From Patescibacteria group bacterium (GTDB taxonomy: Bacteria; Patescibacteriota; JABMPQ01; JAHIRA01), in assembly GCA_018818205.1 (NCBI GenBank), contig JAHISJ010000006.1, positions 1 through 41,816 on the forward strand: DNA of 41,816 nucleotides, given 5' to 3'. This document shows positions 15,970-23,030 of this stretch, in pieces. The position numbers and the translations under genes are program-made. Every line of letters begins with the position of its first letter. The first letter of the stretch is position 1. Under the pieces are notes generated by a model that worked only from the letters and a program-made list of their open reading frames with translations, ran no database searches and had not been told where the DNA came from.

Positions 15970-17031
15970 ATGTCACTTTTCAAAAAAAAATCATTTGGTC
16001 TAGAGATATCAGATAATGCAGTAAAAGTAGCTGAGCTTTCCGGAAAGCCTATGGCTGCTCGTCTTGATGCATATGGCGCTTCTCAACTTGACATAGGAGT
16101 GGTTGATAATGGAGGTATTTTTGATAAGAAAAAGTTAGCGGAAGGTATTGCTCAGGCGATAGAGAAAGCATCACCTGGGGCTATTGATACCGAGGATTTT
16201 ATTTTTGCATTGCCGGAATCAAAGGTGTTTATTCAGTTTTTTGAGATTCCAAATAATGTAGATTCTGTTTCCGATGCAATCCGTGTTAAAGCATCTGAAG
16301 TTGTTCCGATAGATTTTGCAAATCTCGTAGATGATTATATGCCGGTTCTCGAAGGGGAGGAGGCAAATGAGTATTTATACGTTGCAGCGCAAAAAGATGT
16401 ACTTACTTCCTTTTTTGAGGTATTTGAGCAGGTAGGCATAGAGCCTTATGCTGTTGAGTTTGAATCTGCAGCCATGGTGAGAGCACTTTTTGATACGTGC
16501 CCCGAAAATCATGCATCGTTACTTGTGGATATTGGTGCGCGGACAACCATTGTGAGCATCTATGATTACTGTAGTATTGTTTTTTCAAAGAATATTCAAA
16601 TTGCTGGAAACACTTTTACTAAGCACCTTTCTGAGGGTCTTAAGGTTTCAATGAAAGACGCTGAACAGCTAAAAATAAAATCGGGACTTGACCCCAAGAC
16701 AAAAAAAGGAAAAAGTGCTACACTGTTAAAGTCGCCAATTGATGAGATTATTGCAGAAATTTCTCAGGTTCTTTCATTTTATAAAGGTAAGACTGATCGT
16801 CCGATCAAAGAGATGATCCTATGTGGCGGGTCTTCAAGACTCAAGCAATTACCAGAGTATATGCATGATACACTTGGTATACCGGTCAAAGTAGGGTTAC
16901 CACTCAGTAAGATAAAGACAAAAAAAGGGAGCAAAAAAGCAATTCTTTCTCCAACAGTTATTGGACTAGCCTTGCGGTCACTTGAGAAAAAACCCGATGA
17001 AGCGGGTATAAATTTGTTAGCTAATTTGTAA
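15970..17031 (+). CDS. pilM: type IV pilus assembly protein PilM
   Basis: The 353-residue protein has the actin-like PilM fold: FGLEISDNAVKVAEL (phosphate-1 region) near 9-23, the VDIGARTTIVSIYD (phosphate-2 region) near 186-200, and the LCGGSSRLKQL (adenosine region) near 278-288. It binds ATP in the cytoplasm and normally holds the N-terminus of PilN, linking the motor to the membrane. In this operon it is followed by a pilin gene and not by pilN and pilO, so its membrane partner is unknown. It starts 1 nt after the previous stop. Confidence 0.95.
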   Translation: MSLFKKKSFGLEISDNAVKVAELSGKPMAARLDAYGASQLDIGVVDNGGIFDKKKLAEGIAQAIEKASPGAIDTEDFIFALPESKVFIQFFEIPNNVDSVSDAIRVKASEVVPIDFANLVDDYMPVLEGEEANEYLYVAAQKDVLTSFFEVFEQVGIEPYAVEFESAAMVRALFDTCPENHASLLVDIGARTTIVSIYDYCSIVFSKNIQIAGNTFTKHLSEGLKVSMKDAEQLKIKSGLDPKTKKGKSATLLKSPIDEIIAEISQVLSFYKGKTDRPIKEMILCGGSSRLKQLPEYMHDTLGIPVKVGLPLSKIKTKKGSKKAILSPTVIGLALRSLEKKPDEAGINLLANL

Positions 17032-17054
17032 AAAAATAATTAACAGAAAAACAC

Positions 17055-17546
17055 ATGGGAAATCTCAAACAAAAAGGTTTTACATTGATTGAGCTTCTGA
17101 TTGTTATCGCAATTCTTGCGATTATCGGAGCAGCAGTGTTTGTAGCACTTAATCCAGCAAAAAGGCTGGGTGAAGCAAACGATGCAGCACGGTGGAGTGA
17201 CGTGAATCAAATTTTGAGCGCAATCCATCAGTATACAATAGATAATCAAGGTGATATTCCAAATGATGGAACTGGTGATTGGGATAATAACAACTACAAT
17301 GTTCTTGGTACCGGCGCTGTAACTACGTGCGATACTTGTGCTGCTGTAACAGGAACCATAGACGGCGATTGTCTTACGTTTACTGATCTTACCGGCACCT
17401 ATCTTGGGTCAATTCCAGAAGATCCACGATACGGTTCTGAAGCTGATACACAATACTATGTTCAGAGAAATACAAGCAATATTGTGACGGTTGGTGCATG
17501 TCAGACATCATCATATGCTCCGGGACCAATCAAAGTGGTCAGATAA
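17055..17546 (+). CDS. type IV prepilin, major pilin candidate
   Basis: The 163-residue protein has a very short basic leader and the signal KG|FTLIELLIVIAILAIIGAAV with Glu at +5. The FVALNPAKRLGEANDAARWSDVNQI region after the helix is typical of the major pilins of Gram-positive and CPR bacteria. The Cys pairs CDTC, DC and AC may form disulfides. The GSIPEDPRYG loop is shared with the 14461 pilin. As the last gene before a strong terminator it is likely to be the most abundant subunit, which is inference. Confidence 0.9.
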   Translation: MGNLKQKGFTLIELLIVIAILAIIGAAVFVALNPAKRLGEANDAARWSDVNQILSAIHQYTIDNQGDIPNDGTGDWDNNNYNVLGTGAVTTCDTCAAVTGTIDGDCLTFTDLTGTYLGSIPEDPRYGSEADTQYYVQRNTSNIVTVGACQTSSYAPGPIKVVR

Positions 17547-17568
17547 ATTCATTTTGATGTATTCGTAG

Positions 17569-17602
17569 AAGCGAGCCCGTACCGTATGTGCGGGCTCGCT
17601 TG
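17569..17602 (+). terminator. strong terminator at the end of the pilus operon
   Basis: An 11-bp GC-rich stem: AAGCGAGCCCG (17569-17579) pairs with CGGGCTCGCTT. The T-run is short (TTGTTTATT). It rules out starts for the next gene upstream of 17603, although that frame is open from 17586. Confidence 0.78.
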
Positions 17603-17627
17603 TTTATTAGCATTAATGTACGTATTC

Positions 17628-18962
17628 ATGTCAAAACACAATTTAAAAAACGCATATCGGTTTGAGAGGGAAGGATGGGTGTATTTGCATATAGAGGGGG
17701 AGCCTTTTGAGAGAGGGTATCAGCATGGTTATTATCTTTCTGATGAGCTCACACAAATATATAGGAATCTCAAATATTTAACGTATATTGATACCGGCAA
17801 GGATTGGGATTTTTTTGTCGAGTCTGCGAGAGATCTTTTTGTAAAGCACATGGATGATGAATATATTGAGGAAATGAAAGGGATAGCCAAGGGAGCTTCT
17901 GATCATGGGTGCAGTGTAACGTGGGAAGAAATACTCGCGTGGAATGGTTATGATGAGCTTACACAGTACTGGTGGCCAGGTGAGCGGAGGCGGATGTTTA
18001 ATACGTATGAGCATAGAAGAAAGGAACACTGCAGTGCTTTTATTGCAACAAAACCATTTACCGTAACAGGTGAGATTATTATGGCGCATAACACCTGGGC
18101 CCGGTATGAAACGGGTCAGTTTAGTAACCTTATTATTGATATTAAACCAAAAGAGGGGCATCGCATTTTTATGCAGAGCTCTCCCGGGTATATAGATAGC
18201 TTTTCTGATTATTTTGTTACTGAAGCAGGAATAATGGGAACAGAGACGACTATTGGTGATTTTAGTATGTATGATGCAGATGAAGTGCCGGAGTTTCATC
18301 GGGCCAGGAAAGCAATGCAGTATGGGGAGTCAATTGATGATTTTGTAAAGCGTATGCTCAAACAAAACAGTGGAGGCTATGCAAATAGTTGGCTTCTAGC
18401 TGACACAAATACTGGTGAGATCGCACGGTTTGAGCTGGGCCTTAAATACTATAATGTAGAGCGAAAAAAAGATGGTTATTTTGTTGGTTATAACGCTGCC
18501 GAGGATCCACGGATTAGAAATTTAGAATGTGCAGACTCTGGATTTTTTAACGTTAAACGGGCGCAAGGGGCACGGAGAGTTCGACTTACTGAACTCATGG
18601 AACAGTATAAGGGAGAGATAGATATAGAAGTAGGGAAAAAAGTGCTTAGCGATCATTTTGACCCGTACTTACAAAAAGAAAACCCGTGCGGAAGAACAAT
18701 AGAGGGACATCATGAGCTTGATGATAGTAAATACACAACATATACACCGTTTGAACCAAAGGGGAGTGTAGATGGAAAGGTGACTAGTAGCTCGCTCGCA
18801 AAAGAGCTCAGTTTTGATGCGCGGTGGGGGAGCTCGAGTGGAATGGAATTTGATGCAAATGAGTTTTTAAAACAGCATCCACAGTGGGATTACTTACGCA
18901 ACTATTTATTTGATAGACCGACAAAAGAGTGGTCTCAGTTTGGAGTAGGTGAAAAGAAATGA
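17628..18962 (+). CDS. Ntn-hydrolase of the C45 / phospholipase B-like group
   Basis: The 444-residue protein resembles secreted or cytosolic Ntn-hydrolases of the C45 and phospholipase B-like families. The visible pieces are a Gly-x-x-x-Gly N-terminal GEPFERGYQHG motif, an ILAWNGYDEL helix, the nucleophile region EHCSAFIAT with Cys 135, IMAHNTW, and the late YANSWLLADTNTGEIARFELG motif. In these families autocleavage exposes the Cys, which then hydrolyses an amide or ester bond. The substrate here is unknown and no signal peptide is seen. Start is uncertain: ATG 17628 is chosen, ATG 17616 is possible, and neither has a Shine-Dalgarno site. Confidence 0.75.
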   Translation: MSKHNLKNAYRFEREGWVYLHIEGEPFERGYQHGYYLSDELTQIYRNLKYLTYIDTGKDWDFFVESARDLFVKHMDDEYIEEMKGIAKGASDHGCSVTWEEILAWNGYDELTQYWWPGERRRMFNTYEHRRKEHCSAFIATKPFTVTGEIIMAHNTWARYETGQFSNLIIDIKPKEGHRIFMQSSPGYIDSFSDYFVTEAGIMGTETTIGDFSMYDADEVPEFHRARKAMQYGESIDDFVKRMLKQNSGGYANSWLLADTNTGEIARFELGLKYYNVERKKDGYFVGYNAAEDPRIRNLECADSGFFNVKRAQGARRVRLTELMEQYKGEIDIEVGKKVLSDHFDPYLQKENPCGRTIEGHHELDDSKYTTYTPFEPKGSVDGKVTSSSLAKELSFDARWGSSSGMEFDANEFLKQHPQWDYLRNYLFDRPTKEWSQFGVGEKK

Positions 18963-19013
18963 CTTGCGTGAGGTGCTTTTGATTGGTAGTTTGGATAATA
19001 TGAACAAATTTTG

Positions 19014-19022
19014 AAAGGAGGG
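19014..19022 (+). promoter_or_regulatory. Shine-Dalgarno site that decides a TTG start
   Basis: AAAGGAGGG ends 3 nt before TTG 19026. No ATG is available in this frame ahead of the zinc ribbon motif, so TTG is the start. Confidence 0.7.
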
Positions 19023-19025
19023 ACT

Positions 19026-19205
19026 TTGCCTGTTACGAAATACCAATGTACCTGTGGTACTATTTTTGAAACAATGTCTTCAGTAAATGGAGACAATGTT
19101 TCATGTTCCAATTGTGGGAGTACGAAAGTCGAAAAAGTTCAGGCTTCATCAAACAAAAAAAAGCCTCGTCAATCTGACACAACAGAAGAGCGCGAAGAGA
19201 AATAA
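19026..19205 (+). CDS. FmdB-like zinc ribbon protein
   Basis: The 59-residue protein starts with TTG. It has one zinc ribbon: YQCTCGTIFE (CxC) and VSCSNCGSTKVEKV (CxxC), then a Lys/Glu-rich tail. This matches the FmdB-type regulatory zinc ribbon found as small stand-alone proteins in many bacteria; their role is poorly known. The gene is flanked by its own strong ribosome binding site and terminator. The first pair being CxC and not CxxC is a common variant. Confidence 0.75.
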   Translation: MPVTKYQCTCGTIFETMSSVNGDNVSCSNCGSTKVEKVQASSNKKKPRQSDTTEEREEK

Positions 19206-19225
19206 TTGATGTTTATATTGAATAC

Positions 19226-19248
19226 GGTCTCACTTGAGACCTTTTTTG
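19226..19248 (+). terminator. intrinsic terminator after the zinc ribbon gene
   Basis: GGTCTC (19226-19231), loop ACTT, GAGACC (19236-19241), then six T. Confidence 0.82.
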
Positions 19249-19251
19249 TTA

Positions 19252-19500
19252 CTATAAAGCCAACAGTACATTAGCAATGGCATAAAGAATAAGTATCGCT
19301 ATAATGATTGCCCATGGCGCTCCACCTATGCATATGCCTAAAATAAAATACTTTTTCCGCTGCTTTTTCTTCTTTTTTTCTGCAAATCCTAAAACCAAAA
19401 AAACTATTCCAAGAATAGTTAATGGGATAATGAGGAGTACGATAACAAACCCTATAATACCTAATACAAATTGTACTAGGGTAGAAACAAATGGTGCCAT
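19252..19500 (-). CDS. small membrane protein, 82 residues
   Basis: No family is recognised. It has two or three predicted membrane segments: about 8-38 (long, possibly two helices) and 50-80, separated by a strongly basic loop EKKKKKQRKKY. By the positive-inside rule this loop faces the cytoplasm. The gene starts 25 nt after the end of tRNA-Asp on the same strand and may be read through from the tRNA transcript; no promoter or ribosome binding site is evident. Confidence 0.65.
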   Translation of the reverse strand: MAPFVSTLVQFVLGIIGFVIVLLIIPLTILGIVFLVLGFAEKKKKKQRKKYFILGICIGGAPWAIIIAILILYAIANVLLAL

Positions 19501-19525
19501 AATAATGTTAAAACGTGTCGTGATA

Positions 19526-19602
19526 TGGCGGGGACGAAGGGATTTGAACCCTCGATCTCCTGCGTGACAGGCAGGCGCTTTAAACCGCTAAGCTACGCCC
19601 CC
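19526..19602 (-). tRNA. tRNA-Asp (GTC)
   Basis: 77 nt with encoded CCA. On the minus strand the acceptor GGGGGCG pairs with CGTCCCC (one G-T pair). The anticodon arm CCTGC-CTGTCAC-GCAGG gives anticodon GTC, and the T-arm contains GGTTCAAATCC. The discriminator base is G, as expected for Asp. Confidence 0.95.
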
Positions 19603-19643
19603 AAATGCCATGATATTGTTGCTTGGCCCACTGCGTATGTGTC

Positions 19644-19720
19644 TGGTACCAGGGGTGGGAATCGAACCCACGACCTCCGCTTTATGAGGGCGGCGCTGCT
19701 AACCACTGAGCTACCCTGGC
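19644..19720 (-). tRNA. tRNA-Met (CAT), elongator type
   Basis: 77 nt with encoded CCA. The acceptor GCCAGGG pairs with CCCTGGT (G1-U72 wobble), the discriminator is A. The anticodon loop is CTCATAA, giving CAT. The anticodon stem CCGCC/AGCGG has a C-A mismatch next to the loop. It lacks the C1xA72 mismatch and GC-rich anticodon stem of the initiator, which is at 20474. An isoleucine tRNA with modified CAT anticodon cannot be excluded from sequence alone. Confidence 0.88.
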
Positions 19721-20400
19721 TTGTTTGTAGTTTCAGATAAAGCCTTTAGCCATCCCCATATCTTATACTGAAGTTCAGAACTTTTTGTAATAGTTATTCT
19801 CAGTGTACCAAAGTGGTTCTGATTATTTTTATAAATCTTCTGATTCTGAACTTGCTTAAAACTCGTTTTCACAAATTGACAGTAGGGGACACCAGTTAGA
19901 CTTGACCAGTACTTTTTAACTTCAGATTCTCTTTGACGGTGAATTTCGTTTATGCCTATTTGAAGTGAGAATCTAGTCTTATCTACTTTTAGAAAATGGA
20001 TAAGCCACTTTTCCATGAACTGTATTGCATGTGGGTCAGAGTTAGAAAACCCGACACGATTTTCTTTTTTTGATCCTTCTCCCCAGTAGAGTGCTAAACC
20101 TGAAACAAAAAAATCTCTTTTACTCAACTTTCCAATATCTTTATTTCCTAACTTTTTATAATGTTCAATCTTATTTAGCCTGTTCTGCTGTTGCTTTTTT
20201 GCTCCCTTTAATCTTCCAACGAGACTTGCGGTATTTTGCTTCTTCTGTAGTCTTTCTATCTGTTCTTTTGTAAGTTCAATATCTCTACACCAAACACTTA
20301 CTGTGCTTTTAGCAATGTTTAGCTTACTTATAATTTCTTTTAAGCTATAACCTTGCTTTCTTAATCTTCTAGCTTCAATTTTTAATGCAGATTTTGCCAT
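19711..20400 (-). CDS. HTH protein with LAGLIDADG-like endonuclease domain
   Basis: The 229-residue protein starts with a helix-turn-helix (about 1-50: RLRKQGYSLKEIISKLNIAK, STVSVWCRDI). A basic linker follows. From about residue 100, FVSGLALYWGEGSK resembles a single LAGLIDADG motif with an acidic residue before the last Gly. FSNSDPHAIQFMEKWL and a beta-rich TLRITITKSSELQYKIWGWL end complete the fold. One motif implies a homodimer. Such HTH plus endonuclease-like proteins are frequent in CPR genomes and may be mobile, but nuclease activity is inference. The gene lies between tRNA-fMet and tRNA-Met, and its TAG stop is formed by bases 8-10 of tRNA-Met. Confidence 0.72.
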   Translation of the reverse strand: MAKSALKIEARRLRKQGYSLKEIISKLNIAKSTVSVWCRDIELTKEQIERLQKKQNTASLVGRLKGAKKQQQNRLNKIEHYKKLGNKDIGKLSKRDFFVSGLALYWGEGSKKENRVGFSNSDPHAIQFMEKWLIHFLKVDKTRFSLQIGINEIHRQRESEVKKYWSSLTGVPYCQFVKTSFKQVQNQKIYKNNQNHFGTLRITITKSSELQYKIWGWLKALSETTNKPG

Positions 20401-20434
20401 TACACGAATACCATTGTTTTATATATCCTTCTCC

Positions 20435-20463
20435 ATTGTACAGTGGTTCGTAAATGTTGTCTT
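20435..20463 (-). promoter_or_regulatory. possible promoter of the HTH/endonuclease-like gene
   Basis: On the minus strand: AAGACA (20463-20458), a 17-bp spacer and TACAAT (20440-20435). It lies directly after the tRNA-fMet gene. The -35 box matches consensus at four of six positions. Confidence 0.4.
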
Positions 20464-20473
20464 GTGGACATTG

Positions 20474-20548
20474 TGGTTGCGGGGGGCGGATTCGAACCGC
20501 CGACCTCGAGGTTATGGGCCTCGCGAGCTACCACTGCTCCACCCCGCG
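20474..20548 (-). tRNA. initiator tRNA-fMet (CAT)
   Basis: 75 nt with encoded CCA. The 5' arm CGCGGGG faces CCCCGCA, leaving the C1xA72 mismatch diagnostic of bacterial initiators. The anticodon arm is CGAGG-CCCATAA-CCTCG. Two deviations: the loop has C at position 33 where U is nearly universal, and the anticodon stem has A29-U41 in place of the third of the usual three consecutive G-C pairs. Confidence 0.93.
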
Positions 20549-20786
20549 TTCGTCCAAACAACCTTGCAGCTTACGTGTGCTCCTTCGCAAAGCCTACGGA
20601 GCCCACTCCAGCTTCCAGGTTGTTTCTCCTCTTCCCCAAACAATCGGAATTATTTGGGGACCCCTCCATTTCCTAAACACCATTCCAGTCTGCACGTATC
20701 CCTTCGCAAAGCCTTCGGGATCCGCGCAGGCTTCCCTGTTGTTCCTTCTCTTCCCCAAAAAAGTAAGAACTTTTTTGGGGCCCCGA
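20549..20786. repeat. two diverged tandem copies of a 119-bp unit with covarying hairpins
   Basis: The unit at 20549-20667 recurs at 20668-20786 with matching elements exactly 119 bp apart. Hairpin 1 is GCTCC/GGAGC (20579-20602) in the first copy and ATCCC/GGGAT (20698-20721) in the second. Hairpin 2 is CCCCAAA/TTTGGGG (20634-20659) in the first and a perfect 12-bp stem (20753-20780) in the second. The loops share CTTCGCAAAGCCT and the linker CTCTTCCCC. Compensating base changes in the stems suggest selection for RNA or single-strand structure. The array abuts the 5' end of tRNA-fMet. Confidence 0.8.
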
Positions 20787-20884
20787 TACTAATATCTTTA
20801 AGGGTTACTGCACTTTGTACTTTGCATTTAGCCTTCAGATTGTTTTATATAGGGCGACTGACTAAGTATGAGTATAGCAAAAAA
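20787..20884. other. intergenic remainder between the repeat and the antiporter promoter
   Basis: No gene is seen. A stretch near 20812-20842 (TGCACTTTG...AGCCTTC) weakly resembles the repeat and may be a decayed third copy, but it is too degraded to count. Confidence 0.3.
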
Positions 20885-20913
20885 TTGGCAAGGTGCAAGA
20901 GTTTTGGTAAGAT
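20885..20913 (+). promoter_or_regulatory. promoter of the antiporter and DNA-repair operon
   Basis: TTGGCA (20885-20890), a 17-bp spacer and TAAGAT (20908-20913). The leader before ATG 20935 is only about 15 nt. Confidence 0.65.
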
Positions 20914-20934
20914 GAGCATATTAAATATAAAAAA

Positions 20935-21897
20935 ATGTTACTGACTCTTATTTTATTTTTGCTGGCGTGTGTAGCTATGATGTTTAGTGGGGCATGGTTG
21001 GTTACACACTTGACGAGGATCGCGGCATATTTGCGTGTTTCCGGTTTTGTTGCTGCGTTTGTTATTATGGCGCTTTCTACCTCACTTCCTGAGCTATTTG
21101 TGGGTATTTCTGCAGCAACGAGTAATAATGGTGCGTTAGCGCTTGGTAATATCATTGGCTCAAACATTGTGGTGCTTACTCTTATTGTTGGTATATCGGT
21201 TCTTCTTGCGAGAGGCATAAAGGTGCCGAGCAAAACGGTTCGTCGGGAGTCACTTAGCGTGTTTGTCATTGTAGTGATCCTTTCTTTACTTATGTTTATT
21301 GGCAATGGTCTTTCTCGGTTTGATGGAGGATTACTTGTACTGCTTTTCTTGTATCATCTCTATACTATGTACAAGGGGAGCAAACGGTTTTCACAAAAAT
21401 TTGCAGACAAACCCCCACGAAACGATTTTGTTATTTCAGTCGTTATTTTTATTGTCAGTTTAGTTGTTTTGTTTGGCAGTGCTGATGCTGTGGTAAAATA
21501 TGGGACAAGTCTCGCGTCAGATCTTTCTTTGCCGCCGATACTTATTGGTCTCTTTATAGTTGCTCTTGGCACCTCACTTCCAGAACTTGCGTTTCAGGTA
21601 CGTGCTGCCACCCAAGGCAAAGGTGAAATGAGCCTTGGTGATGCGCTGGGGAGTGTTATTACAAACTCAACACTTATTATTGGTATCGTTGCACTCATTA
21701 ATCCTATTGAGGCTAATTTTTTGCTGTATTTAACGAGCGCTATTTTCATGGTTGTCATAACCTTTATCTTCTTAACGTTTGTTGAAAGTGAGGATAGACT
21801 GAGAGTTAAAGAAGGTATCTCTCTTATTTTTCTGTATGTTATCTTTTTGGTTGTAGAGTTTTATATCAAGACGATTGAAGGGAAGGAGTTGTTTTGA
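20935..21897 (+). CDS. calcium/sodium antiporter (CaCA family)
   Basis: The 320-residue protein has about ten membrane helices in two homologous halves. The alpha-1 repeat has STSLPELFVGISAATSNN and ALGNIIGSN (about 48-80). The alpha-2 repeat has GTSLPELAFQVRAATQGKG and LGDALGSVITN (about 211-245). The paired [ST]TSLPE motifs carry the ion-binding Glu of YrbG/CaxA-type exchangers. It should move Ca2+ or another cation out of the cell in exchange for Na+ or H+. The next gene starts 4 nt after its stop, so the two are co-transcribed. Confidence 0.93.
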   Translation: MLLTLILFLLACVAMMFSGAWLVTHLTRIAAYLRVSGFVAAFVIMALSTSLPELFVGISAATSNNGALALGNIIGSNIVVLTLIVGISVLLARGIKVPSKTVRRESLSVFVIVVILSLLMFIGNGLSRFDGGLLVLLFLYHLYTMYKGSKRFSQKFADKPPRNDFVISVVIFIVSLVVLFGSADAVVKYGTSLASDLSLPPILIGLFIVALGTSLPELAFQVRAATQGKGEMSLGDALGSVITNSTLIIGIVALINPIEANFLLYLTSAIFMVVITFIFLTFVESEDRLRVKEGISLIFLYVIFLVVEFYIKTIEGKELF

Positions 21898-21901
21898 ATT
21901 T

Positions 21902-23026
21902 ATGATCACTTTTATTCACACCGCAGATGTTCACATTGGAGCCCCGTTTACCTCACTTGGTAAAAAGGGGAGTGAGCATCGTAAGCAAATTAAAGATACC
22001 TTTTCTCGCGTAATCGATTTGGCGATTGAAAAAGAAGTATCGCTCCTTTTGATTGCCGGCGATTTGTTTGATTCAAACACTGTTTCAAAAACCGATTTTG
22101 AATGTGTAACGTATGAGCTAAAGCGACTTATAAAGAAAGACATAATCGTAGTAGTAATTGGTGGAAACCATGACTTTTTGGGTGATAACAGCGTGTATAC
22201 TGATTCTTTTTTCAAGAATACTCCAGGGGTTACGGTTCTTTCAAAGGAGAAACCGTATGAGGTGTTTGATCATTTGGACGTGACTATTTATGGTGCATCG
22301 TGCTATTCGAATAAATCGACAAAAAGCCCATTTGAAGCGTTAAGTAAAGAAGACACAGGCACGCGCCATGCCATTGCACTTATTCATGGATCTCATGCGA
22401 TTCCAGACAAGCACGCACCAGATGATTATCCCTTTACTTCAGAGGAAATTGATGGCTCAGAGTTTGATTACATAGCTTCCGGTAATTGGCATTCGTACTA
22501 TGAGGTCCCCACAGAAAAGATTGAAGCTATCAATCCAGGGTCACCTGAAGCTTTGGGATTTGACCAGAAAGGGGCGGGCAGTGTGGTGTACGGAGAAATA
22601 GAAGGTGATGATTTGAAAACAGAAAAGGTTCAGGTTGGTTCAAGACAGTTTGCCTCACTCGATTTGGATGTTACCGCGCACGATGATGTGTACGGGTATG
22701 TATTAGGTCAAATTCGAGACAATGCAGACGCTGATACCGTTTTGGATGTGACACTTACCGGCGTTCTTTCACCGGATACGCTTGTTTCCTCAAAGAAAAT
22801 TGAGGAAGAGTTTGGCGCAGATTTTTTTATGCTGAAAGTTACCGATAAAACGCAGCTTGCACTTGATGCACTATCACTCGATGATTTTCCTGAAGAATTG
22901 ATTGTCGGTCAGTTTGTAAGAATTATGATTGAAAAAATTCAAGATGAGCCAGATGATGCACAAAAGATGGTCTTAGAAAAGGCGCTTCAGGTTGGCATTC
23001 ATGAGCTTCAAGGAAGGGAAGTGTAA
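21902..23026 (+). CDS. Mre11/SbcD/YhaO-like DNA exonuclease
   Basis: The 374-residue protein has the calcineurin-like phosphoesterase motifs in order: TADVHIG (7-13), AGDLFD (near 56), GGNHD (near 86), HGSH (near 162) and GNWHSY (near 191). The last replaces the usual GHxH with NWH. These residues bind two metal ions for 3'-5' exonuclease and endonuclease activity on DNA ends. The C-terminal domain resembles the capping region of YhaO-type proteins. It pairs with the SbcC/YhaN-like ATPase encoded 4 nt downstream. ATG 21902 is preferred over an upstream frame extension that overlaps the antiporter gene. Confidence 0.9.
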   Translation: MITFIHTADVHIGAPFTSLGKKGSEHRKQIKDTFSRVIDLAIEKEVSLLLIAGDLFDSNTVSKTDFECVTYELKRLIKKDIIVVVIGGNHDFLGDNSVYTDSFFKNTPGVTVLSKEKPYEVFDHLDVTIYGASCYSNKSTKSPFEALSKEDTGTRHAIALIHGSHAIPDKHAPDDYPFTSEEIDGSEFDYIASGNWHSYYEVPTEKIEAINPGSPEALGFDQKGAGSVVYGEIEGDDLKTEKVQVGSRQFASLDLDVTAHDDVYGYVLGQIRDNADADTVLDVTLTGVLSPDTLVSSKKIEEEFGADFFMLKVTDKTQLALDALSLDDFPEELIVGQFVRIMIEKIQDEPDDAQKMVLEKALQVGIHELQGREV

Positions 23027-23030
23027 CTCT

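Noticed and set aside
17778-18299. A 173-codon minus-strand open frame
   Set aside because: It is antisense to the Ntn-hydrolase gene and has no family features.
19304-19740. Plus-strand open frames covering tRNA-Asp and tRNA-Met
   Set aside because: They translate the antisense strand of the two tRNA genes and the small membrane protein gene, and are a well-known artefact.
20549-20786. Considered as a CRISPR array or a T-box leader
   Set aside because: There are only two 119-bp units with no spacer-repeat pattern and no cas genes. No T-box specifier or antiterminator elements are seen, and it does not precede an amino-acid gene in the right orientation.
20414-20944. A plus-strand open frame of 176 codons across tRNA-fMet and the tandem repeat
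   Set aside because: It reads through the antisense of a tRNA and structured repeats, and its translation is the typical spurious product of these elements. No ribosome binding site is present.
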